DNA from: an uncultured Lachnospiraceae bacterium
GTDB taxonomy: Bacteria; Bacillota; Clostridia; Lachnospirales; Lachnospiraceae
Assembly (NCBI GenBank): GCA_947176965.1
Contig: CAMWSU010000010.1
Coordinates: forward strand, 1 to 52,365
Direction: 5' to 3'
DNA: 52,365 nucleotides
Positions 24,135-31,414 of this stretch are shown here, piece by piece. The position numbers were made by a program, and so were the translations under genes. The notes below the pieces were generated by a model. The model saw only the letters and a list, made by a program, of their open reading frames with translations. It had not been told where the DNA came from and did not search any database. Every line of letters starts with the position of its first letter. Position 1 is the stretch's first letter.

Positions 24135-25727
24135 TTACAGGCGCAGAACCTCCGCTCCGATCTCCTGTATAAATGCCTCGTCATGCTCGATCAAGAGCAT
24201 CGTCGGGCGATAAGCCTTGATCAGTGTCTCCAACTGCATTCTGGAAAACACGTCAATAAAATTCAACGGTTCATCCCAGATATAAAGATGCGCCTGTTCA
24301 CAGAGGCTTCCCGCCAGAAGTACTTTCTTTTTCTGTCCTTCACTGTAGCTTTCCATCGGTTTTTCAAATTGTACCCGCTCAAAGTCCAGCTTGCGCAGCA
24401 GCGCAAACAGCAATGGCTCAGAAATTTTTCTCTTTTCGGCATATTCTCTGATGCTGCCCTGTAAAAACGACGTATCCTGCGACACATATGAAACAATGAG
24501 ACCAGCCGGCACACGCAGCTCTCCAGATGTGATCTGCGGCGCTTCTTCTGTGCCTGCAGCGCACGGTGTGTCCCCGTCACTTAATTCGTAAGGAATATTT
24601 ATCCCTGTTTCCTTGTCTACTGCTGTCTGCGCGAGGATTGCACGGACGATACTCGATTTTCCGGCGCCGTTTCTACCCTGTATTGCCAGACATTGCCCAT
24701 CCTCGAGCCGGAAGCGAACTCCCTCAAAAAGTGGCTTTTCAGATTCCGCGGAATAGCAAAGAGCTAGTTCCCTCGCCTCGATCAGCACACTCTTATGATA
24801 ATGCAGCGGCTTTAATTTCAAGTTTTCCGCCGTCTCAATATTTTTCAAAAGCCGGGATTTCTCTTCAATCGCATTTTCCTGCCGGCGTTCTAAACTCTTT
24901 CGCCTCTGCTGCATGCGCTTGGATTTCATGCCAATATAGGATCTTGTGTTCAAAAAACGGTCATGCTCCTTCACCGGATCGAATCCGATCTTTGTCGCTT
25001 CGACTTTATCCGCCCACAGCCCCGTACGTCGCGCGGCTGCCTGTAATCTGCCGATTTCTTTTTTTAACTTTTCATTTTCGGCTAGTTCGAACGCATCCCG
25101 CTTTTCTTTATTCTCCCACCAGCTTGAAAAATTCCCCCTCTCCACTTCTATGCTGTTCTTATTGATGACAAGCACATGATCAACGCACGCATCCAAAAAA
25201 CGGCGGTCATGCGAAACAAGAATAAATCCGCATTTACGGCTCAAATAATCTCGCACCACCTCACGCGCCTGTATGTCTAAATGGTTTGTCGGCTCATCAA
25301 TGAGCAAAAAATGATTTTCCTGTGAAAAAAGCAGCGCCAACATAAGCTTTGTCTGCTCGCCCTTGCTCAACTGCCCAAACGGACGGTATAGTACCTCCGC
25401 ATCCAGCTTCACCTGTTCTAACTCGCATAAAACCCGCCAAAGCTCGCATTCCGGCGAAAGCTCATAGAGCACGTCAACCGCATTTTGAAGGTCGTATTCC
25501 GCGCGCAGCCGATATGGAAAATAATCGAATACGATGTTTGTTTTGATGCTTCCCTCATATTCCAGTTCCCCCAAGAGCAGCCTCAAAAATGTCGTTTTCC
25601 CGCGTCCGTTTCGTCCGATCAGCCCGAGCCTCCAATCCGTATCAATCTGAAAGGATACGTCTTCAAAAATATTGTCATAGCTTCCCTCATAACAAAACGT
25701 TACATGATTTATCGATATTTGTGCCAT
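24135..25727 (-). CDS. ABC-F family ATPase, Lsa-type ribosomal protection protein
   Basis: A 530-residue soluble protein with two ABC domains and no membrane part. Domain 1 has Walker A GRNGRGKTT, signature LSKGEQTK and Walker B LLIDEPTNHLD; domain 2 has GRNGAGKSS, SYSEGQKKK and YIWDEPLNFID. The DEPLNFID form in domain 2 and the short C-terminus resemble Lsa/Vga-type proteins that free the ribosome of lincosamides, streptogramin A and pleuromutilins. The inter-domain linker (about residues 190-290), which sets drug specificity, is long and basic. Start taken at the second ATG (7 nt after AGGAGG). Drug resistance is inferred, not shown; housekeeping translation roles are possible. Confidence 0.85.
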   Translation of the reverse strand: MAQISINHVTFCYEGSYDNIFEDVSFQIDTDWRLGLIGRNGRGKTTFLRLLLGELEYEGSIKTNIVFDYFPYRLRAEYDLQNAVDVLYELSPECELWRVLCELEQVKLDAEVLYRPFGQLSKGEQTKLMLALLFSQENHFLLIDEPTNHLDIQAREVVRDYLSRKCGFILVSHDRRFLDACVDHVLVINKNSIEVERGNFSSWWENKEKRDAFELAENEKLKKEIGRLQAAARRTGLWADKVEATKIGFDPVKEHDRFLNTRSYIGMKSKRMQQRRKSLERRQENAIEEKSRLLKNIETAENLKLKPLHYHKSVLIEARELALCYSAESEKPLFEGVRFRLEDGQCLAIQGRNGAGKSSIVRAILAQTAVDKETGINIPYELSDGDTPCAAGTEEAPQITSGELRVPAGLIVSYVSQDTSFLQGSIREYAEKRKISEPLLFALLRKLDFERVQFEKPMESYSEGQKKKVLLAGSLCEQAHLYIWDEPLNFIDVFSRMQLETLIKAYRPTMLLIEHDEAFIQEIGAEVLRL

Positions 25728-25739
25728 TTTCATTCCTCC

Positions 25740-25787
25740 TTACGACAGGCCGCCATGCTTTATTGAACTCATACACCCTTTCTGCAT
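25740..25787 (-). CDS. Possible leader peptide of the ABC-F gene
   Basis: A 15-codon frame, MQKGCMSSIKHGGLS, begins at an ATG preceded by AGGTAGAG. Its stop codon lies in TAAGGAGG, so it overlaps the ribosome site of the ABC-F gene. This arrangement would couple leader translation to access to the downstream site, as in many inducible antibiotic-resistance genes. Evidence is positional only; the peptide matches nothing I recognise. Confidence 0.35.
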   Translation of the reverse strand: MQKGCMSSIKHGGLS

Positions 25788-25810
25788 CTTTTCTCTACCT
25801 AAAAAACAAC

Positions 25811-25838
25811 AAAAAAAGAACACAGTCCTACTGCGTTC
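25811..25838 (-). terminator. Intrinsic terminator or attenuator ahead of the ABC-F gene
   Basis: Stem GAACGCAGT / ACTGTGTTC (one mismatch) with a short loop, followed by seven T on the minus strand. It lies about 85 nt before the ABC-F start and 15 nt after the end of a small frame. It may close that small gene, or it may sit in the ABC-F leader as a drug-controlled attenuator; the promoter at 26062-26090 reads into it. Confidence 0.75.
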
Positions 25839-25853
25839 CTTCATCATCTAAGA

Positions 25854-26111
25854 CTAAAGAAAATCCGCAAAGCGTCTTTTCTTATGATCCCACATATATC
25901 GTCTCAAGCATTCGGCAGTTTCCTGTAAATATGACACGGCGCGCAAAATCTTACAGGCTCCGTGCCTCCCTATTCGGTTCTTATCTACAGAAATGATTTT
26001 GCATGCTTCCTGCTCCTTGTTGCCGACTGCCGCATCAGCCGGAGTTACCGTTACCTCTTCTAACATAGCATAGTCTTCCGTTACTGTCAAGAAAATCGAT
26101 TTCTTGCTCAT
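25854..26111 (-). CDS. Doubtful 85-codon frame in the ABC-F upstream region
   Basis: A frame of 85 codons with basic C-terminus (RRYMWDHKKRRFADFL) ending 15 nt before a terminator. I do not recognise it. Against it: no ribosome site before the ATG at 26111, and a consensus promoter (26062-26090) lies inside its first 17 codons. A shorter form of about 30 codons starting at a TTG near 25943 (MRAVSYLQET...) would lie after that promoter and just before the terminator, as a regulatory leader would. The whole stretch 25734-26176 otherwise holds only these signals. Confidence 0.25.
   Translation of the reverse strand: MSKKSIFLTVTEDYAMLEEVTVTPADAAVGNKEQEACKIISVDKNRIGRHGACKILRAVSYLQETAECLRRYMWDHKKRRFADFL
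26062..26090 (-). promoter_or_regulatory. Consensus promoter reading toward the ABC-F gene
   Basis: TTGACA (26090-26085), a 17-bp spacer and TATGTT (26067-26062) on the minus strand. Predicted start near 26055 gives a leader of about 325 nt before the ABC-F start, containing a terminator and at least one short frame. Confidence 0.65.
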
Positions 26112-26176
26112 TGCACGCAGGAAACCATGATCTTTCCTAACCCGTTGTCCACGGAATTTCGTACCGGAATAAACCG

Positions 26177-26836
26177 TTACTTATCGGCATCCTCCTCTTT
26201 TTCCGCCTGCTTATAGATCACGGCACCCTCCTCTTTCTCGATCTCGCGAAAAAACGGAACCGCATAGCCTGAGATGGTTAGGCAGATGCATCCCGGACCG
26301 ATCAGCACACCGATAAATATCGTTGTCCAGTTAAAAAAGATCAACATGATCTCCACAAACAGGATAAAAAATAAGCTCAGTGTCCGCACGAAATAGCGCG
26401 TTGCAATGTCCGCGGAATTCTTGATGGTCCGAAACAGTGTGTTCTCATAACGGGCAGAGAGCGGAAACGCATAGACAAATCCCATCATAAAAACAAACAG
26501 CGCAATGATGCCGAAAATCAAGGGCATGATTGGATTTGTCTCATCCCTCTGAAACATCTGAAAGTCAAAGTTTACGACCTCCATGCACATGATAAACAGA
26601 CACCCAAGCGGAATACCGTTTCTTAAGTTTGCTCTGAATGCCTTTACAAACTGACGCGCTACATAACCCTCAGACTCATCGACCATCTTCATCGTAACGG
26701 AAAACACCGCAACCGTTGACGCTCCGATCGTGATGATCGGGATACTGAATACCAGCCACAGCACACTCAGCTTGACCATATCCCAAAAGCGGGAAATAAA
26801 GCGGTAAAGAGCACCCTCCGGACTAAAAAAACTCAT
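26177..26836 (-). CDS. yesL: YesL-family (DUF624) membrane protein
   Basis: A 219-residue, five- to six-helix protein. The N-terminal blocks FWDMVKLSVLWLVFSIPIITIGAS and the segment FVKAFRANLRNGIPLG are typical of DUF624/YesL proteins, which are found next to LplB/LplC-type sugar ABC systems. The molecular role of the family is unclear. GAGGAG lies 6 nt before the ATG. It follows the binding lipoprotein at 26951-28636 on the same strand. Confidence 0.85.
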   Translation of the reverse strand: MSFFSPEGALYRFISRFWDMVKLSVLWLVFSIPIITIGASTVAVFSVTMKMVDESEGYVARQFVKAFRANLRNGIPLGCLFIMCMEVVNFDFQMFQRDETNPIMPLIFGIIALFVFMMGFVYAFPLSARYENTLFRTIKNSADIATRYFVRTLSLFFILFVEIMLIFFNWTTIFIGVLIGPGCICLTISGYAVPFFREIEKEEGAVIYKQAEKEEDADK

Positions 26837-26950
26837 AGTACACTCCTCGTAAGACAGGGAAAGGCTGTCCCTTAGAACAGCCTCCCCCCATATTCATATA
26901 ATCGTTCGGTCGCAAAGCGCCGTTTTCTATCATTCTTTTACGCGAATCGC

Positions 26951-28636
26951 TTATTTTAATTCCTGCTCGCATGCATATCTGATCGCGGACTGCTCAAGGG
27001 ACAATTCCAAACAATCCTGATAACCGTATGCATTTGCTTGCTCGATCATCTCTGCTACGATCTGATCATATTCCGCGTCATCCTTTGCGTAGATCGCACG
27101 CCATGAGTAAGTTACGATAACATCGGTTACCGCCTCCCATTTCGTCTTCATCTCGCCTTCCAGCTTATTCTGCTGATAAGTGGAAATCGGCGTGACTAAA
27201 TAAATGCCTCTGCCTTCCATGTATTCCTGCTTATTAGTCGCTCCGGTGTAATCTCTCCAATCCTGCTCAATTTCCGATTTTGCCGGAATCTGATAGGACG
27301 GCCATGTCTGATAATCATATTTATCACCGTTTGAATCCAGATTCTCCGCACTCAGCGTCCAAGTCGTATTATTGAACGCAAATGCACCGTCATTAAACGT
27401 ACCGGTTCCCTCATAATCGCCGATCATCATCGTCTCGCGATCCAAATATGCCTGCTCACCAAACTCGGTAAAGCAGGGATGACCATCCTCATCATAGTCC
27501 CAGCAAAGTCCCTGCGGTCCATAGTTATAGGTCATGGTTCCTTCCGGCGTGTAAAACCAGTTAATGATCTCCATACATAACTCGGGATACTCCGTATTCG
27601 CGCCAATCGCCCATACTCTGTTGCCTCCAAGCGTGCTTAAGCCGGATACGATCGGTCTGGCGTCAAGCGGTGCACACGGGAGCATCTGCCTGTTGTCCTC
27701 AATATGATTCTCATTGTAGATCATGCTTCCGCTATAATCGAAAATGGACATGAAATATCCGCTTGCAAGCAGCTTCTGCTTCATTTCCTCATAGGTGTTC
27801 GTCATCGAGTTCGGATCGATCAGACCTCTCTGATTTAATTTGTTGAAGAATTTTAAGCAGGTCATATACGGACCGCCTTCCTCCAACGCACCATAAAACT
27901 CACCGTTCTCCTGATTGTAAAGACCCAGCTGGAAGTCGCCCTCATAACCATAGTACGCACTTGCCATGGACTTTACATACATAACCATCGTTCCGTCCCA
28001 ATCCGGCCAAAGACCGATCGCATACGTCTCCTTGCCGTTATCGTCAGTCGGTGCGAGCTCCTTCATAGCCGTAAGAACCTCTACCAGATCATCCAACGTA
28101 TGGAACTCCGGATAGCCAAGCTCTTTATACAGATCCCAGCGTAAATCCCATGTGTAAATGAACTTGTCAATATCCTCTGTGGAAGTTGCGAGGTTATGGC
28201 CAATCGAATAAATGGTACCGTTGTTCATATTGCGGTTCGTCTCTAATGCGTTCTGGCAGTGCTCCTCAATATAGGGACCATACTCATGAAGCAGATCGTC
28301 CGCCTCCCAATCATAGAGCAGTCCGGCATTGACCGCATTCTGATAGTCGCCGCCGACAGAGCCGAATACGATAATATCTCCTAAGTTGCCGCTCTCCATA
28401 CGCGTCTCGAACACACCGTCCTGATCGGGCACAATATTGACAATGACATTAAACTTATCTAAAAATATTTTTGCCGACCATCCGGTCTGTTCGCCGGAAA
28501 AGTTTGCAAGCTGGGAATAGATCGTGAGCGTGATAGGTTTTTCTTTACCACCGCCGCCGCCGCAGCCTGCAACAGTGGACATCAGCATGATACAAGCCAA
28601 TGTCATCACTGTAATCTTTTTGAACATCTTTTTCAT
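26951..28636 (-). CDS. Extracellular solute-binding lipoprotein (second, LplA-like)
   Basis: A 561-residue sugar-ABC binding lipoprotein. Signal peptide MKKMFKKITVMTLACIMLMS with lipobox TVAGC, followed by a Gly run that spaces the protein from the membrane. Homologous throughout to the lipoprotein at 19094-20920. AAAGGAGG lies 7 nt before the ATG. It lies downstream of the two permease genes, the order lplB-lplC-binding protein, and should present the oligosaccharide to that pair. The mature protein is rich in Trp, Tyr and Asp, as is usual for sugar-binding clefts. Ligand not determined from sequence. Confidence 0.88.
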   Translation of the reverse strand: MKKMFKKITVMTLACIMLMSTVAGCGGGGGKEKPITLTIYSQLANFSGEQTGWSAKIFLDKFNVIVNIVPDQDGVFETRMESGNLGDIIVFGSVGGDYQNAVNAGLLYDWEADDLLHEYGPYIEEHCQNALETNRNMNNGTIYSIGHNLATSTEDIDKFIYTWDLRWDLYKELGYPEFHTLDDLVEVLTAMKELAPTDDNGKETYAIGLWPDWDGTMVMYVKSMASAYYGYEGDFQLGLYNQENGEFYGALEEGGPYMTCLKFFNKLNQRGLIDPNSMTNTYEEMKQKLLASGYFMSIFDYSGSMIYNENHIEDNRQMLPCAPLDARPIVSGLSTLGGNRVWAIGANTEYPELCMEIINWFYTPEGTMTYNYGPQGLCWDYDEDGHPCFTEFGEQAYLDRETMMIGDYEGTGTFNDGAFAFNNTTWTLSAENLDSNGDKYDYQTWPSYQIPAKSEIEQDWRDYTGATNKQEYMEGRGIYLVTPISTYQQNKLEGEMKTKWEAVTDVIVTYSWRAIYAKDDAEYDQIVAEMIEQANAYGYQDCLELSLEQSAIRYACEQELK

Positions 28637-28736
28637 TTTTCATCCTCCTTTTTTGTGTTATTTGTATGCAAGCGGGAAACCAACAAATGATCTCCCCATA
28701 ACACCGTATCGCATTATCTGCTACTTAAATGTGTTA

Positions 28737-29702
28737 TTAACCTTTCACCGCGCCGAGCATAATGCCCTTCTCGAAATAGCGCTGCATGAACGGATAAACA
28801 AGCAGGATCGGAATGATGGAGGTCATCGCCACCGTATACTTGATGACCTTATTATTCAGCATTTCCGCTGCTGCCGCCGCTGCCGCTGAATCGCCCGAAT
28901 TCATCGCTGCGCCGATATTCGTTGCCTGATTCAGGTAGTTATACAGTAAGTGCTGCAGCGTGTACAGCTTCGGCGTATTCTGCATCAGGATCAGAGAATC
29001 CGTAAAGGAGTTCCAATGTCCTACCGCGCCGAATATCGCGATGGTCGCTAAGATCGGGCGGCTGAGCGGCCAGACAATCTTCCAGAACACGGTCAGATAC
29101 CCGGCTCCATCCATAAACGCGCTTTCTTCCAGCTCTCCGGGAATGGATTCAATATATGTTTTTACCAAGATGATATTGTACGGCGCCACAATCCCGGGAA
29201 TGATATATGCAATAAAGTGGTCAGTCAGACCGAGCATATTCATGTTCATATACCAAGGAATGATACCCGCATTAAAATACATCGTAATGATCAGGAAACG
29301 ATACCATAATTTTCTATGCCACATTTCCTCCTTAGTCACCAAATACCCGATAAAACCCGTTGCCAATACCATCAGTGCCGTACCGACAATCGTTCTGGTA
29401 ATCGATACACCGAATGCCCGGAATACATCATCCACTTTCAGAATGTCCAAATAATTCTTAAGCGTTACGCCGATCGGGTAGAAGAGCACTTCTCCTCTCG
29501 TAACCGCGCTGCGGCTTGAGATCGTATTAATAAAAATATAGTAGAACGGGAAAATACAGCTTATCGTAAAAATTCCGAAAAATCCATAATTCAGGATATT
29601 GAATATAATATCTCCGGTGGTCAGCTTATATTTTCTTCTATGCTTTTTCTCATATGCTTTTTCTGCTTTCGCATCCAGCTTTTCCTGCTTTGTCATCGCC
29701 AT
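28737..29702 (-). CDS. lplC: Carbohydrate ABC permease, LplC type
   Basis: A 321-residue inner-membrane permease of the CUT1 family. Six helices; the EAA loop reads EESAFMDGAGYLTVFWKIVW, where the ATPase docks. A basic hydrophilic N-terminus of about 30 residues precedes TM1 (ILNYGFFGIFTISCIFPFYY). An Ala-rich stretch near residue 280 (GDSAAAAAAAEML) replaces a short loop and is unusual. The start at 29702 has AGGAGGT 8 nt upstream; that site overlaps the stop of the upstream permease gene. No ATPase gene is nearby. Confidence 0.88.
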   Translation of the reverse strand: MAMTKQEKLDAKAEKAYEKKHRRKYKLTTGDIIFNILNYGFFGIFTISCIFPFYYIFINTISSRSAVTRGEVLFYPIGVTLKNYLDILKVDDVFRAFGVSITRTIVGTALMVLATGFIGYLVTKEEMWHRKLWYRFLIITMYFNAGIIPWYMNMNMLGLTDHFIAYIIPGIVAPYNIILVKTYIESIPGELEESAFMDGAGYLTVFWKIVWPLSRPILATIAIFGAVGHWNSFTDSLILMQNTPKLYTLQHLLYNYLNQATNIGAAMNSGDSAAAAAAAEMLNNKVIKYTVAMTSIIPILLVYPFMQRYFEKGIMLGAVKG

Positions 29703-29715
29703 AGTCCGCCACCTC

Positions 29716-31179
29716 CTAAACAATATTTTCGCCGCGGACGGACTTCGCTACTCTGTTCGCAACAAAGAGCAGAACGACCGCGATAATGGATTTCATCATA
29801 CCGACAACAGTTGAAAGCGGAATATCTCCGTTTCCGATACCCAGATTGTATACATAAAGGTCGAGGACCTCCAAAGAATACTTATTCTGTGCATTCGTAA
29901 ACACAAGGTACTGATCCATACCGTTGCTTAAGATACCCGCGATCGACATGATCAACATAACCGTATACGTGGGAAGCAGACCGGGCAGCGTAATGTGCAG
30001 CATCCGCTGGAAGCGCCCTGCGCCGTCCACGGTCGCCGCTTCATAAAGCTGCTGATCGATTCCGGCGATTCCGGATATGTAGATGATCGCACTCCAGCCG
30101 ACACCCTTCCATGTCCCCCATGCCAGCATTTTTAACCACATATGGGAATTTCCGCCCAAATAATTATCGGTGGCATTCACACCAAAGCTCTGAAGCAGGG
30201 TATTAATAAAGCCGTCCGTATTAAACATGGCAAATGCAATCGCATAGATCAATACCCAGCTGATAAAGTTCGGAATTGTCGTAAAGGTTTGTACAAACCG
30301 ACGATACTTCGTGCTTTTCATCTCGGCAAGGAAGATCGCAAACACCATCGGCAGCCAGCTTGTCAAAAGTCCGAGACCGCTCATGGCAAGCGTATTCTTC
30401 ATAACGGTTAATAACCGCTTCGTATACGCTTCATTTTGGAACAGGATCTTGAACCATTTAAGGCCTACAAAATTATCCCAGCTGATCTCTCCGCCCGCCG
30501 TATAATCAAAGAATGCATATCTCCATGAAAACAGCGGCAGATAGGAGAACGCAAAGCAAAGAACAAGGAACGGCATAATCATTAAAAACAGCTTATACTT
30601 TGATTCAATCGCAAAGTGTTCACCCTTATCCGCCTTCGGGACTAAGATCATAACCGCAATAGATAATAGTAAGACTGCTACGCCTATTACGATGTAAATC
30701 CATACCGCATTCGGAAATCTCATGGTGATCTTACTCATATCTGCGGAATCAATCATCAGAAAATAAAATACCAGGATCAGAACCGAGCCGACAAGCTGCG
30801 CCGCACCTCCGGCAACAGCAATGAAATTGCCCAGATTTTTTAATTTGCGGTTACCGGCAGACATACAGCCCGCCGCAGCTGCAGCCGCAATACCAAGTAC
30901 CAATAATACACAGGCTATGTACAGCATCACAAACAATCCCTGACTGATCCAGCCTACGCGGAACGCACGATTTAAGCCATCCGTCAGACTGCCATAGGAT
31001 ACAGCACAGGTAAACAGCGACGCTGTTCCGCTTACCTTCGCCTGCCCTGCACTTGTGATCATCAGCGCAGGATTAATTGCAGGAAAGAATAACAGAACCG
31101 CAGATAATACCATCAAAATCCGAAGCGGAATATACAGCTTATTTGCGGTCTGCTCTCTTGGGGATAACTCTTCTTTCAT
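29716..31179 (-). CDS. lplB: Carbohydrate ABC permease, LplB type, with extra N-terminal membrane domain
   Basis: A 487-residue protein. Residues from about 195 onward are an ordinary LplB/UgpA-type permease: KYKLFLMIMPFLVLCFAFSYLP as TM1 and EAATVDGAGRFQRMLHITLP as the EAA loop. Before this is a membrane domain of about 190 residues with some five helices and a Gly/Ala-rich segment (LVLGIAAAAAAGCMSAGN), which ordinary 300-320 residue LplB proteins lack. GGGAGG lies 6 nt before the ATG. First gene of the transport operon. Whether the extra domain regulates transport or contacts a partner is not known. Confidence 0.85.
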   Translation of the reverse strand: MKEELSPREQTANKLYIPLRILMVLSAVLLFFPAINPALMITSAGQAKVSGTASLFTCAVSYGSLTDGLNRAFRVGWISQGLFVMLYIACVLLVLGIAAAAAAGCMSAGNRKLKNLGNFIAVAGGAAQLVGSVLILVFYFLMIDSADMSKITMRFPNAVWIYIVIGVAVLLLSIAVMILVPKADKGEHFAIESKYKLFLMIMPFLVLCFAFSYLPLFSWRYAFFDYTAGGEISWDNFVGLKWFKILFQNEAYTKRLLTVMKNTLAMSGLGLLTSWLPMVFAIFLAEMKSTKYRRFVQTFTTIPNFISWVLIYAIAFAMFNTDGFINTLLQSFGVNATDNYLGGNSHMWLKMLAWGTWKGVGWSAIIYISGIAGIDQQLYEAATVDGAGRFQRMLHITLPGLLPTYTVMLIMSIAGILSNGMDQYLVFTNAQNKYSLEVLDLYVYNLGIGNGDIPLSTVVGMMKSIIAVVLLFVANRVAKSVRGENIV

Positions 31180-31291
31180 TTTTTACCTCCCTCATCATCT
31201 TCTTTTCATAGAGTACACGTACTCTTTTGGAGCACAATGCTCTCAAAAAGACTGCAACGCATTCTTTTGCAAACTACTCCACATATCAAAT

Positions 31292-31320
31292 ATTATAAAG
31301 AAAATCATTTTGTTAAGATA
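31292..31320 (-). promoter_or_regulatory. Candidate regulated promoter of the lplB operon
   Basis: A good TATAAT (31297-31292) on the minus strand about 110 bp before lplB; the -35 position (TATCTT) is poor, as expected if an activator such as the YesN-type regulator is needed. Confidence 0.4.
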
Positions 31321-31362
31321 CGGTCAATACTTGATAAAAAATACATTACTTTTTAGAAACAG

Positions 31363-31397
31363 AAAAAGGCAGAGCCCATAGTGGGTTCTGCCTTTTT
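31363..31397 (-). terminator. Terminator after the tandem-repeat protein gene
   Basis: A 16-bp stem with one G-T pair (arms begin AAAAAGGCAGA and end TCTGCCTTTTT, loop TAG), 18 nt past the stop. It separates the repeat-protein gene from the lplB operon. Confidence 0.85.
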
Positions 31398-31414
31398 GAT
31401 GTTTTAGAAATCAA

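Noticed and set aside
24566-25165. Plus-strand frame of 199 codons inside the ABC-F gene
   Set aside because: Entirely antisense to well-conserved ABC motifs and without a ribosome site.
28861-28890. GCT/GCC repeat inside lplC as a possible microsatellite switch
   Set aside because: It encodes an in-frame Ala run with mixed codons (GCT, GCC, GCA, GCG), so slippage is unlikely.
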